This document shows, in pieces, positions 48,812 to 60,749 of a stretch of 64,000 nt of DNA. The position numbers were made by a program, and so were the translations under genes. The stretch covers positions 2,294,001 to 2,358,000 of the forward strand of contig NC_045128.1 in assembly GCF_007655135.1 (NCBI RefSeq), read 5' to 3'. Each line of letters begins with the position of its first letter. The first letter of the stretch is position 1. Source of the DNA: Punica granatum. Taxonomy: Eukaryota > Streptophyta > Magnoliopsida > Myrtales > Lythraceae. The notes below the pieces were generated by a model. That model did not search any database, had not been told where the DNA came from, and saw nothing but the letters and a program-made list of their open reading frames with translations.

Positions 48812-48824
48812 TGGTATCAGAGCT
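48812..48824 (+). promoter_or_regulatory. Primer-binding site (tRNA-iMet)
   Basis: TGGTATCAGAGCT two bases after the 5-prime LTR, complementary to initiator tRNA-Met. Confidence 0.9.
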
Positions 48825-49375
48825 AGGAGCCAAATTAGATCCTGAAGATGTTGACTGCGAGATTCGAGGTTGAGAAGGTCGATGGATCGAGTAGCAACAA
48901 ATGATGACAAATCGAGTTGAAGGGAGTGCTAGAAGGAGAAACCTTAACAACCTTGACCCAAACATCGGTGAAAAGGTAGAGCTTGGGAGAAAGCTCCGGA
49001 TACTCAGCCTGCCATAGAGGATATTCAGTCAGGATGATTTGAATGGAGGCCAAATCTCTACGGAATCGCATGCGTACAGAAGGCAGGTAGAGTGAGCAGA
49101 TGAGATTGAAAAGACATTTTTCAGACTTACGGGGTTAGTGATCTCATGTACTGTTGAAGTTGGCAATTCGACTTAAACAAAATGTTCAGCTTTGGAGGGT
49201 GCACCACACGAAAACTGAGGAAGCTCTCGACACCTCAAAGAAGTCTAAGGGTGGTTTGGACTAGAGCAGAGCGATCGCGCTGGACGAGGTGGAGCCCGAT
49301 GAGGGCTATGACATAGTAGGTGAGTCTAGACGGACTATTGCAATGCTTGGCTTAATGCAAGTCAAGGTGGAGAAT

Positions 49376-49947
49376 TGTTGGAGATTGTCTTGCATTAAAC
49401 CCGGATTGCGAAAACTCTAAGACTTGGAGCGATGAAGAAATAAGGAGACAATATTGTTTCCTATATTTTCAAGATTTCTTGTAACCTCTTGAGTAAAAAT
49501 ATCTTAAAAGAGATATTAGGATATCTCTAATGATTTAGAATATATGCTCTTGTAAGTCTATGTATTGTACGAGTTGTGAAATAAGCCTCGGTGCCGCGAA
49601 ACCTTGGGCTCTTAGGGTAGGTGAAAGAGAGTCTGGAATCATAGGGTCCGTGATGGTGTGATCTTCTCGAGAAATTATATGGGTTAACTTCTTGGATTCT
49701 CGGTTTAGAGTGAGAGGATATAGAGAATTAAAAGATCGGATTAGACTCTTATCGAGATTGAATTTTGTAATGGGGGTTGGGATTGAGGGATATCTCTGAG
49801 AATTATAATTTCCTGTTTATCGATTTAGTGGATTCTTTGCTCTATCCGTGGATGTTTCCCCATTGAGAGGTTTTACCACGTATATCCAGTATCCAATCTT
49901 GCTTTTTTTTTTATCTCATCTCGTGTAACAAGCATCTTGTCACAACA
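49376..49947 (+). repeat. 3-prime LTR of the non-autonomous element
   Basis: 572 bp with the same termini as the 5-prime LTR. It differs at many positions and by several indels. Confidence 0.9.
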
Positions 49948-52900
49948 GCTATTAGGAAAATTTCATGTTTCCATCGACAGTCTTGCCTACGAGTGGTATA
50001 ACCTCAGTCCATATAAAACCGGAAACATATGCAAAGGGCTTAGGCAAGCATTCGGGTCAGTGGATCAGCTTCAAAAAGAAAGTCACAACAAAATAACTTC
50101 TTGATTGCCGGTTATTAAGGGCAGATGACTAAAACAAATGTCTTGAAAGGCCGAAGTAGAGATGTCATTGCTAGGTAAGCAAGGGCATTGAGAGTTAAAT
50201 TTCAATAATCGAATGTGAAAGTTGTTGAGACGAAAAAACTACCACTTTACGATTTAAGCAATTGCTATAAAAATAACATTTATCATCCTAACAATTTTCT
50301 CATATAATTACAATAAGCTATGGGCATATTTATAAAAACATGGATAAATATTCTCATGCCCCTTGACAAAACTATCTATGTTCTAATAAAATGAACAGAG
50401 TTTTGAATAATCGGCGTTGTTAGAGTAAGAATGCTAAAACGACTCTATCGAGCAACACCCATGATCTATCAGAACACGTACTTTGCAACAACAAATAAAT
50501 ATATGAAATCTCTGAAAATTCTGAAAAACTCGATCGATTTTGTAGAGAATTGGATGACTTTAATTTTGGAGCAACTCTACCCCCGCCGCCCTTAAAACTT
50601 GGCTATGTTGTCAGTCAAAGTCACACAGACCCGCGAAAGCCGCGGCTTGAACTCGAAGTCACGCGCTTTCGAGGTCACTGAGTCCTCCGCCCCAGTCCTC
50701 CCTTGGTCGGTCGGTGGTGGGCCCAACAAACATTTATATTAATCTTTTACTTAACATTTTAAAGAAACAATAAAAAAAAAAAAAGGGATCAACAAGACTG
50801 GTACACATGGTAAGGTTTAATGATGCTGTCCTAAGGAAAGCAAAATTGGATGGGGGGTAAAAAAAAAAAGATAAAAAAAAGAGATAAAGATAAAGACATT
50901 TAGGCCATTAAAGTTTGAGTTTCGTGTCACTTTGCTATGAAATTTTCTTTTGTGGCGTTATGATCTCTCAAGATCCTAAAATTGAATCGATTTTTTTCGA
51001 TTCGGCATCCTCCTAACCCCTCGCATGAGACACATGCTCATGATTTTTTTTAATAATTACAATTATGGCACTGCGGAAGAGTCGGAAGATACGACTCGGA
51101 GGAAATAGCAATCCTCGCTAATGGAAATCAAAGATGCGCAAGGATCGCGACGACATATTATGGGGGCAAAGTTGCCTTTCAACGATTATCATCTTCTTCT
51201 TCTTCTACCTTCTCATCACCATGATTTAATGCTAACTCCTCACCAGCAAAAACGCTAGTTATTTCTGCAAAACATGAGTCCAAATATTAATTATGAAATT
51301 CGGGCGATTTAATTATGCACATGCAACGGATAAGGGCTTGATATGAGAATTAAGGCCATCTGATCCCAACAGACTTTGATGTCAATAACTGTAAGATTGC
51401 TAGCTATACGTACAATTTTATCAATGGTCAATTTTATCAAGTCCATGTAAATTATTCCTAGTATTATCAACGATGCATGTTCTTTGGGATTTCTAGTATT
51501 GAGAATATTCGAGTAGCGCTATATGAGCATCTCCAGTATTCGTGAAAATTTGAACAACGATTTGATAGTTAGTTTCATAATTAATATTTGGACTCATGTA
51601 TTGGAATTATTTTTTTTGTAGACACAACGCAATAATCGGAGTTTCGTTGAGCAGAAGAAGAGGAGGAAGAGGATAATAGCATTGAAAAACAATATTGCCC
51701 TCGTAATATGTCATGTGGCTCGCACGTGTTCAATTTCAAATCAAATTTAACGGCAATATTAACTACATAGTGAGTATAACAATTCAATTTTAGAATATTG
51801 GGTGATCAAAACGACTCGAGAATTTTTAAAAAAAAATTTGTTAGGCTAATTCTAACCGATTTAGTCGTACGTATAGTAAACAAACGCCAACTCAGTTCTT
51901 CCGAGAGTACATAAAAAGTAGATTCCTTGTACCATGTTGTTTCGAATTTTCTTCTCGTTTGATTCTGTCAATTAGATAAATGACAACATTATCTAATGTT
52001 TAATGAATAAAAGGAAAAAAAGCAATTTCTAATTCCATTATATTATTATTGTCGAGATCCTTGAAGATTCGAGGTGGTTGTTCGGCACTCGTAGACTAAG
52101 CGCGCGCGACCCTGCTGTATGTGTACCAGTCGAGAAGCCACACGTGTAACGGTCGCTGACGTGGCCCGGCCGTGATTGGTTGTGTCGGTAGTTGGAACAG
52201 GTAGTTAGTTGGAGCAGATGGGTACCCAGATTTTCTAACTCGCCCGTACGTCCGGCATTAACTTCCCTCGCACCGGCGCGCTGTCTCGTGGCGCAGTCAA
52301 CGACCGACACGTGCACGTAGGTCGACCTTAATTTTCTCGGGAAAACAGAGTAAAGGTCGGTCGTCTCTGGAGCGTACACGTGGCTGATGTCGGCACGCTA
52401 CCGCCGACTTCTGAGAGATGATCAGCACAGCAGGACCACTGGGGCTGGGGTTTTACCAATTTAACCTTTTTCATTAAATAAATAATAAATAATTAAATCA
52501 ACAACTTAAAAATAAAAGCTTCAATAAAAAGAATATATATAGGTTTAAAAAAAGGAGAATAATAATAAATAGGAAAGAGCGGCACAACTTGGGGAAATGC
52601 GAGAGGCAGAGATTGATCAAGGCACATACTTTTGCTCGACCGGCATCTGGCCCCACCCGCTTTGAATCCGAACATATTTCTCCCTTTATTCGCCATGGTC
52701 CGCATTGGGCATATATAGGACCGTGTAAAATGCTGACGTTGAGCAACATCATGTTCGATGAGTACCAATCATGGTAGAGTAGTTTTAGCTCCTCATGAGT
52801 TGTAATCATTATATAGTATTTATGTACGTGGTGTTTGTACAAGTATATTATTAGAATACCGGAATATAAAGATTACAAGAAAAAATTAACTTTGAAAATC

Positions 52901-53156
52901 ATTTTTATCTGAATTGTAAGTCAGAATGTAAGATTATTGTGTTTGATAAATATATTGAATTACTAAAATATGGATTGTAGTATAATATACGATTTATTTT
53001 TACAGACATAAAAAATGTGGGTCTCATGATTTTAATCTCGTTATAATATGAGAATTATTTCACGTATTTCCAATGCAAAAACGTCACCGAGCAAGGGTTT
53101 ATAAAAGCTTCAACTCGGGAAAAATTAATTGTCATTATTCGAACCTGAATTTAATA
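49948..53156. other. Long spacer with retroelement scraps
   Basis: Right after the LTR element, about 49960-50090 reads SIDSLAYEWYNLSPYKTGN and LRQAFGSVDQLQKES, reminiscent of an LTR-retrotransposon gag but too short to classify. A GC-richer island at 52060-52400 has several CACGTG-type G-box cores (near 52141, 52308 and 52376) without an adjacent gene. The remainder is AT-rich and I see no gene. Confidence 0.4.
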
Positions 53157-53830
53157 TACTTCACTAGAGCGATACAAATGTCATAGTGACATTAGAAAAT
53201 TACAGATTAAACAGAAGTATATGAAATATTAATATGACCAGATTGGATTTCAATGAGAAGAGGTTCAGCATAGACTCTATGGATGCAATATGAGTACATA
53301 AAATTGGTATATTTAATAATTTTACAAGGAAAAAGGGAAATTATATTTCCCATATCAAAGAGGAGGAGAAAAGCTCAAGTGAAGGCTCCTTAACAAAATT
53401 GGTCCTAGAAAAGCAGGGAAATTAAAGGGAAAGAAAAATTATCAAAAAAAAAAAAAAGAGGAGTAAATTAAAAAAGCATATATATAGTAATATTAATTAC
53501 TTGCTCTTAGTATGGTTCCAAGGAATTTTGGTTTGATACATTTTCATCGAAAGAACGTTTCTTGCCAATTGTTCCGGGATTAGGTTTATGGGCTATTTTC
53601 TGCTATGGAAAAAAAAACCTTGACAAATAAAAAATAAGCACTTTTCGCTTATAAAAAAGAAAAAAGAAAAGAAAAAAGGCCCTTTCATTATTGCGTACGT
53701 ATGAATGGGAGACTGCAGGAGGAAATTTGGGGTGAAATTGGAGTTGAACTTAATAATTGAGTATAAAGTTGAAGTAAGAGTTGAAAACTCGATGAGAAAT
53801 GAGGTATTTATATAAGTGATTTTTTTAAAA
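53157..53830. repeat. Dispersed repeat X, copy 2 (internally deleted)
   Basis: Collinear with 11374-11945 and then, across a 4-base TATG shared by both sides, with 13719-13857. About 1.77 kb, including all Harbinger transposase relics, is absent. The identity is high enough to follow by eye, with small indels. Confidence 0.8.
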
Positions 53831-53961
53831 TATAAATTAAGGAAAGAATTAAGGCCGTTGGGGTCCAACGACCCTAATTCTGGTCATTGGCCTTCAACGA
53901 CCCAAATTCTAACCATTATCCAACGGTTAAATTTTTAAACAATAAATAAATAAATTGAGGT

Positions 53962-54008
53962 GGGGAAGCTGTCGCGCGGGGGCTGATGCCGCCACGCGAC
54001 AGCTCCCC
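53962..54008. repeat. GC-rich imperfect inverted repeat
   Basis: GGGGAAGCTGTCGCG and CGCGACAGCTCCCC face each other around a 17-18-base centre (one extra A in the left arm). A strong stem-loop in otherwise AT-rich sequence. Near 53852-53930 the phrases GGCCGTTGGGGTCCAACG and CCAACGGTT suggest remnants of a larger inverted-repeat element. Confidence 0.8.
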
Positions 54009-56061
54009 AAGCGTTTCTCTGACGAGAGACACAAGGCAAGCCCCCAAGGGGGATCTCTGCCTGGTAGAGACCTCCATTGGGTTGGGGGTAGTCTTAGTAT
54101 TGGAGACCAACTGACGGCCATGGTCCCTTGCTATATATATATATATATATATAATTACTACAGATATATCAAGATTAATACTATATATATATATATATAT
54201 ATAATATTGCAAAGGAAAAGGAAAAAAGAAAGTTTTTTTTTTCGATGAACAAATTCTTTTTCTCCCCAAAAAAATCCAATTAATAATCTTGTTTATGCAA
54301 AAAAGAATTAATAACCTTCAAATCATGAAAAAATTATAAATAAATTAATAATTTCACATCTTCTTTCTGTTCGTAAAATTCTCTCTATCTCCCTCTCTTT
54401 TCTCTTTGTCCCAATCAATTCACCATTTCCCTTCTATTTTTATTCATTGATTTTTTATTTTACCGATACTTTTTAACTAACAATACTAGGTAAATTCTTT
54501 ATTTAAAAATACCATTATGCATGATCAATATACTAAAAATGGTTTCTACTTTGCTAGATACTTATACATTATGGCCGACTACAATATGTAAATAATATAT
54601 ATAAATTTGATTTCATACATATGTATGTGTGGGAAACGTGTCCCTCGTAGCTAGAGGTAGTATTTGAGTATCTCAAGTTGACGTGATACCAGTCATCTGA
54701 ATCTGAACATTACCGATGGATGTTAGGTCCAGAAGCTCGATCGGCTCCTTTATTCAGACCACTTTTTCTTTCCTAAGTAGAAAAGGCGTCGATGTCAATT
54801 AAATAAATTAGGCAATTAATGCAGAGTCGGAATTGAGCAGCCCCAAAATATTCGGAACACTTACTAACTTAAGAATGAATACAGGCAAAAATCATTCATG
54901 CTATATATATATATATATAATATACATATATATCAGATTTACGTATATTTTGCGGATCTATCTAGTTTGACATTACCAATAAGTTACTTAATTCTATCAC
55001 CACTCACAGAATCTAATTTCTAAAACTTAGAAGTATTTTCTAAGAGGTGCTAGAAAGTTACAAGTTTTAATTATTACTACTTAATAAGAAATTATATTTT
55101 CTTTCCGGAAGAATTTCCTAGAAGACGAGTTAAATATTATCTAAAATCATAGTACTGTTATGAGTTGCATGGTATTTGTATAAATACTGATAAAAATAAA
55201 AAATATTTTAATGTGTACATGAATGAATGCATATACATATTCTATGTACATATATATTATATGTATATATGATGAAGTAATAGAAAAGGGCACATCACCC
55301 TCACCGCCTCCCATGGGGATTCCTCGCAACACTACAGTGACATCTCTCTGGCCCTCTCTCATTAAGATAGATACCCTATCTATCAATATCATTATCGTAT
55401 ATACATGAGATGCTGCACACAACCAAACAAACTTTTTTATGCATTATATTCTGAGCTTTCTAGGCTGCTAACATCCCCTATTTAGAGTTTTGTTATAGTT
55501 ATTTTTTTTTCTATTTTTCATTAAAGAATTCAAATTTTCTTTTGGGGGGTCCAATTAGTCAACATTTAAGCAGCTTCATGCGGATGTTACTCATGTCACC
55601 TTGATCCCACGCATATAGCGCGAAATTTCCATGTCGCCTCCCGATTAATCTCCTAGAGTGAAGAACCTCCCAAAAACCCAATCCCACTGATCATGTTTCC
55701 CAAGTCTTAACGGATAATCTAAAATAATAACTTTTTTCATTAGGAAAAGTCACAAGATTTGGATGTTAATTTATACTCTTTGTTGTCGGTTGATAAATTT
55801 TATCTGTAAAGTAAATATTTAAAATTCATTAGAAATACTTTTTAATCATCATAAATTGATATTTAAATATAAATTATGCGTCCCAATAAATAAATAAGTT
55901 GAGATTATGTCACAGAATATATAATAAAAAAAGTGAGGAAATGACGCAGATAGATACCTCTCACTAGAATGACCCACACAACACAGAAAAAGTATTTTTA
56001 AAAAATAGAAAAATGAATTCAAACCAACTAATTAAACGTCCGCTTAACCTCCCTCCACAAC
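54009..56061. other. AT-rich spacer upstream of raffinose synthase
   Basis: Contains TA microsatellites near 54131-54152, 54182-54203 and 54903-54920. No gene is recognised. The right part should hold the promoter of the raffinose synthase gene. Confidence 0.5.
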
Positions 56062-56071
56062 TCTATAAATA
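56062..56071 (+). promoter_or_regulatory. Probable TATA box of raffinose synthase
   Basis: TCTATAAATA, about 330 bp before the ATG. It implies a leader of roughly 300 nt that includes a pyrimidine-rich TTC repeat at 56156-56192, typical of plant 5-prime UTRs. No uORF analysis was possible beyond noting an ATG near 56013 that precedes the TATA box. Confidence 0.6.
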
Positions 56072-56390
56072 TACGGTCCCTTACGAAGCACAAGCATTAA
56101 GAACAAATACAAACACAAACACAAACACAAAACAGCCATTAAACCACAAAACCTTATTCTTCTTCTTCTTCTTCTTCTCCTTCTTCTTCTTCATTTGTTA
56201 ACATTTGATTCCTTTCCTTTGCACAGAATCTTCACTGATTCTTTCATTTCCTTTTGTTGATACTTAGCTAACCCAACATTTCCTGTATATATACCCTTCA
56301 ATTCTTTCAGTTATTCACACTTTCACAAAAGCTTTTCTCCGTCCTCGGATTTCCTTCCGGTTTCGGGGTTTCAATTTCTTTGTTGTTTCG

Positions 56391-59300
56391 ATGGCGCCGA
56401 GCCTGAGCAAGGAGTCCTCCGGGATCTCCAGTCTGGTCGGCGGCTGCACCGAGTCGGTCATCACCCTCGACAGCTCGGGCTTCTCGGCCAACGGCCATGT
56501 GTTCCTCACCGATGTGCCCCCCAACGTCACCGCCACACCGTCCCCATACTCATCCGACGGGAAGTCACTGACCTCCCCCGGGTGCTTTGTGGGGTTCGAT
56601 GCTGCCCAGCCCAGTAGCTATCATGTGGCGCCTGTGGGCCGGCTCAGGGGCATCCGGTTCATGAGCATATTCCGGTTCAAGGTCTGGTGGACTACCCACT
56701 GGACCGGGTCCAACGGTCGGGACCTCGAGCGTGAGACCCAGATCGTGATACTGGAGAGCTCTGAGTCGGGACGCCCGTATGTCCTCCTGCTGCCCCTCAT
56801 CGACGGCCCCTTCCGGACCTCGATCCAGCCCGGGTCGGACGACTTCGTAGACATCTGCGTCGAGAGCGGGTCCACCAAGGTGACCTCAGACGGATTCCGG
56901 GCTGTCTTATACCTGCATGCAGGCGACAACCCATTCACCCTCGTCAAGGACGCGATGAAGGTGGCGCGAGCCCACCTCGGGACCTTCAAGCTGCTGGACG
57001 AGAAGGATCCCCCGGGGATCGTCGACAAGTTCGGGTGGTGTACGTGGGATGCATTCTACCTCACAGTGCACCCGCAAGGTATATGGGAAGGCGTGCAGGG
57101 ACTGGTGGACGGCGGTTGCCCTCCCGGCCTCGTGCTGATCGATGATGGGTGGCAGTCTATCGGCCATGACGCGGACCCAATCACCAAAGAGGGCATGAAC
57201 CAGACTGTAGCTGGCGAGCAGATGCCGTGCAGGCTGCTGAGGTTCGATGAGAACTACAAGTTCCGAGACTACGTGAGCCCGAAGGGCCAGGCCGCCGGGT
57301 CCTCCGACAAGGGGATGGGGGCGTTCATAAAGGACCTGAAGGGGGAGTTCAATACCGTGGAGTACGTATACGTGTGGCACGCCTTCTGCGGGTACTGGGG
57401 GGGATTGAGGCCCAACGTGCCGGGCCTGCCTGAGGCCACCGTGATCCAGCCCAAGCTAACCCCGGGCCTCGAGACCACCATGGAGGATCTCGCCGTCGAC
57501 AAGATCGTTAACAACAGGGTCGGCCTCGTCGCACCCGAGATCGTCGACCAGATGTACAACGGCCTCCACTCCCACCTCCAGAAAGTAGGCATTGACGGCG
57601 TCAAGATCGACGTCATTCACGTAAGATCTATCTCTTCCTAGCTCTCCATACAACCAATCGCTTTCCGCCTCTCATACCAACGTCCGTTAGACATTTGACA
57701 CGTGGCGTCTTTGCGTTAGCAACCTGCAGTTGTTAGTTGTTACAGTTAGTTTGACTTTGACTTGTTGCTCCCAAATTGGTCATATTGTACTCTAATCAGT
57801 TCGGTCGGCAAGTAATCGCAATTTTTTGTTGGTTAGTTGTCACTATTAGTTATTTCTTGAAGAAAGAAAATTTTGATCTTTCAAAGAAATTTACTTGAAA
57901 ATATTATCCATCTATTAGCGGAGATTGAGTCATATATGACGTGTTGGGTTCTATTACTCGATAAAATAAAAATTAAAAGATAATTAAGAAAGTCGTATTT
58001 AGTCTTTTGAGAAGCTACTGGCAGATCAAAAAAGATCGAAAAAAAATTAAGATAGGAAATAGTAAAGTGGTGCACCTCTCGCCTGATGATTAAGAGGTTT
58101 CAGTTTGATCATTGGTGAGACTACCCGTGTCTATTTATTAAATATTTATGAATTTTATTTCAATGCACTAGGCCTATGACATTCTTGATAATCGAAAAAT
58201 AAAAAGAACGAAAAAAAACACATGTGAATAGTAATTTGTGGATGATTAATCGTATCATTCATTGGGTCTTAATTCTTGAACAGTTGCTGGAGATGTTGTG
58301 TGAGGACTATGGCGGAAGAGTGGATCTTGCCAAGGCATACTTCAAGGCCTTGTCGGAGTCAGTGAGGAAGCACTTCAAGGGTAATGGCGTGATTGCGAGC
58401 ATGGAGCACTGCAACGATTTCATGTTCCTCGGGACTGAGGCCATCTCACTCGGCCGTGTCGGTACGTCTCCTCATTGACCAATTCCTTCGATCACGAACT
58501 GTGCCTGCTGCTCGTGATCAACTGGATTATGTCCACCTTGTACTTTATATAGATAGAATTGAGCTGATCGATTGCTTGAAACTCTCGTAGGTGACGACTT
58601 CTGGTGCACCGACCCCTCGGGCGATCCCAACGGGACATTCTGGCTGCAGGGGTGCCACATGGTGCACTGTGCCTACAACAGTCTGTGGATGGGCAACTTC
58701 ATACACCCGGACTGGGACATGTTCCAGTCTACCCACCCCTGTGCTGAGTTCCACGCCGCCTCCCGGGCCATCTCCGGGGGCCCGATCTATGTGAGCGACT
58801 TCGTCGGGAAGCACAACTTCCCGCTTCTCAAGAGGCTGGTCCTGCCTGACGGTACCATCCTGAGGTGCGAGTACTACGCGCTTCCGACCAGGGACTGTCT
58901 CTTTGTTGATCCCCTCCATGATGGGAAGACCATGCTCAAGATTTGGAACTTGAACAAGGTAATTATTATCTCCATCGAAAATATGTTTCGTTAGTTTATT
59001 TATCTTAACTTCAGAAATTTCGATCCAAGAAAATGACATTTGGCGTAACGTTGATATGATCACGCAGTACACTGGTGTAATTGGCGCATTCAACTGCCAA
59101 GGAGGAGGCTGGTCCCGCGAAAACCGCCGCAACCAGTGCGCTTCGCAGTTCTCCCATGCTGTGACCTGCAAGACGAACGTGAAGGACATTGAGTGGAACA
59201 GCGGGAAGAACCCGATCCCCATCGATGGGGTCCAAACCTTCGCCCTCTACCTGTCCCAGTCCAAGAGGCTGCTCCTCTCAAAGCCATCCGACGAGATGGA

Positions 59301-59634
59301 GATCACGCTTGAGCCGTTCAACTTCGAGCTTGTGACCGTCTCCCCGGTCAAGGAGCTCAATGGAAGCAACAGGGTGGTGGAGTTCGCCCCGATTGGGCTC
59401 GTGAACATGCTTAACACTGGCGGTGCCCTTCAATCCCTCAGGTATGGAGACAGCTCGGTCGAGGTTGGGGTCAGGGGGAGCGGGGAGATGAAGGTTTTCG
59501 CATCAGTGAAGCCGAAGAGTTGCGAAATCAACGGAAAGGATGTTGCATTCGAGTACGGAGGACTAATGGTGACGGTTCAAGTGCCATGGTCCGGGTCGTC
59601 TTCGGAGCTGAGTATGGTGGAGTTCTTGTTTTAG
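56391..59634 (+). CDS. Raffinose synthase (galactinol-sucrose galactosyltransferase), GH36
   Basis: Transfers galactose from galactinol to sucrose to make raffinose, a cytosolic step of the raffinose oligosaccharide pathway linked to seeds and stress. Exons are 56391-57620, 58284-58461, 58591-58958 and 59068-59634. All are GT-AG and in phase, totalling 780 aa, the usual family length. There is no signal peptide. GH36 landmarks: FGWCTWDAFYLTV near residue 215, LIDDGWQSIGHD near 245, VWHAFCGYWGG near 325 and GVKIDVIH (403-410) with the K-x-D nucleophile D407. Then come HCNDFMF, DDFWCTDPSGDPNGTFWLQG, HCAYNSLWMGNFIHPDWDMF and GGPIYVSD. The C-terminus ends with PWSGSS and MVEFLF. Exon 1 is markedly GC-rich compared with its surroundings. 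No lesion is seen. A relative such as stachyose synthase is less likely because the characteristic extra insertion is not present. Confidence 0.93.
58060..58200 (+). mobile_element. Possible tRNA-derived SINE in raffinose synthase intron 1
   Basis: In the first intron, GTGGTGCACCTCTCGCCTG resembles a pol III A box. About 35 bp on, CAGTTTGATCATTGG resembles a B box (GGTTCGATTCC type). The phrase GAGACTACCCGTGTCTATTTA is similar to that in plant SINE heads. No clear 3-prime tail or target duplication was found. Confidence 0.4.
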
Positions 59635-60749
59635 TAATGTCCGAGAGAACTAACGTTATGTCTCTTTTCATTCCCAAGGAGTATTGTTGATTTCAATATG
59701 GAAGCAACTACAAGTGATATTTAGTAATAAATCACCTCAAGGCTATAATAATCTTGCCTCTTTCTCTTTCGATGAGGTTCCTAATTACTTATCAAACCGC
59801 GATGTTACAACGTCCGTTTATATAAAATCCGATTTCACCTGATGATTCTGATTGCGATTCTGTACTGCAAACTAAAGGGGCCCAAGTAGTATTTAGTTAT
59901 AAATTATCACAGGATTATCCTAAACCATATGCCTGCCTCTCTATCTTGATGAGTTTATGATTACTTCTCGCACCATTACGGCATATATAAATCCGTCCGC
60001 GACCAAACAGCAGGTGATGAAATGCTTTGTATACGAACACGAGTGGATGTTCTCTCGATTCAAGGCAGTAATGTCACAAACTAAAGCTAAATGTAAGTTC
60101 ATTTATATGAAAACCGATCACGGAAGTCGCGAGTTCCATGGTCTTTCTAGGGTCAATGAACCTTCCACATGCCAGCATGCGTCTTTGCTATTCCCCACAA
60201 GTCAGAATGAAGCCCTCATGACATCGTTACGTGATGCAAGGAAAATTACGAACAGAAAACCGACCTCAGTCAAAGCACCAGCCTCAACCTGATTAAGCAT
60301 GAGCCGACTTTCGAGCCTGCAGTTTCTACCAATTGAGAGTTGCTCTGGCATGGTTCCAGAGATTCGAGAGAATGATCAATAATGATGAAGCAACTGCAAT
60401 GGCATAGAACTAAACATATTTCCCAAAAACAGGGGAAGATCTTTCTCGACATTGCATTTAACTTTCCAGAGTTTCCTCATGTAGTCTCAACATTGAAAGC
60501 CAAAGAACAGCGTTCTGCCTGCTGAGTACCCGTAACTAATCAACAGAAAACTTGCCTACATAACAGTTGACAGAATCAGGATCGACATCAAAATTTGCCT
60601 ATTACACGTCCCATTCTTCAATAAACAACACGAAGATGAAAATTCCAGGACCCTAGAGCAGGATTTCAGGAAAAAGAAATTCAAGTTTTAATATCTTATG
60701 ATTTTGCTTTACTGTACAAAGTACCATCACGTTTTGCCTCTGGCCGAAC
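59635..60749. other. Intergenic region between convergent genes, with a degenerate duplication
   Basis: Downstream of both the raffinose synthase and RRM-protein genes. Two diverged copies of a roughly 130-bp block start near 59712 and 59885 (GTGATATTTAGTAATAAATC / GTATTTAGTTATAAATTATC, then TGCCTCT and TATATAAATCCG-like phrases). No gene is recognised. Confidence 0.5.

Larger units (their letters stand above)
48223..49947 (+). mobile_element. Non-autonomous LTR retrotransposon (1,725 bp)
   Basis: Two related LTRs (48223-48809 and 49376-49947), both starting TGTTGGAG and ending CACAACA, flank a 566-bp interior. A perfect 5-bp target duplication, GCTAT, lies at 48218-48222 and 49948-49952. 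The interior begins with a tRNA-iMet primer-binding site and ends with a purine tract, AGGTGGAGAA. Just inside is a short Copia gag-like start (FEVEKVDGSS at about 48865), then no pol. The LTRs have diverged substantially by eye, so the insertion is much older than the Copia element at 14288. It must have moved with enzymes supplied by a relative. Confidence 0.92.

Noticed and set aside
56621..57653. Long minus-strand frames within raffinose synthase exon 1 (56621-57028, 56907-57380, 57269-57616)
   Set aside because: The exon is GC-rich, which opens antisense frames. They match no family and cross the well-supported sense exon.
58070..58140. A functional tRNA gene in raffinose synthase intron 1
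   Set aside because: The B-box-like sequence is degenerate and no cloverleaf with paired acceptor stem can be drawn. A SINE head is more likely.
58545..59222. 225-codon minus-strand frame over raffinose synthase exons 3-4
   Set aside because: Antisense shadow of two correctly spliced exons and their intron.
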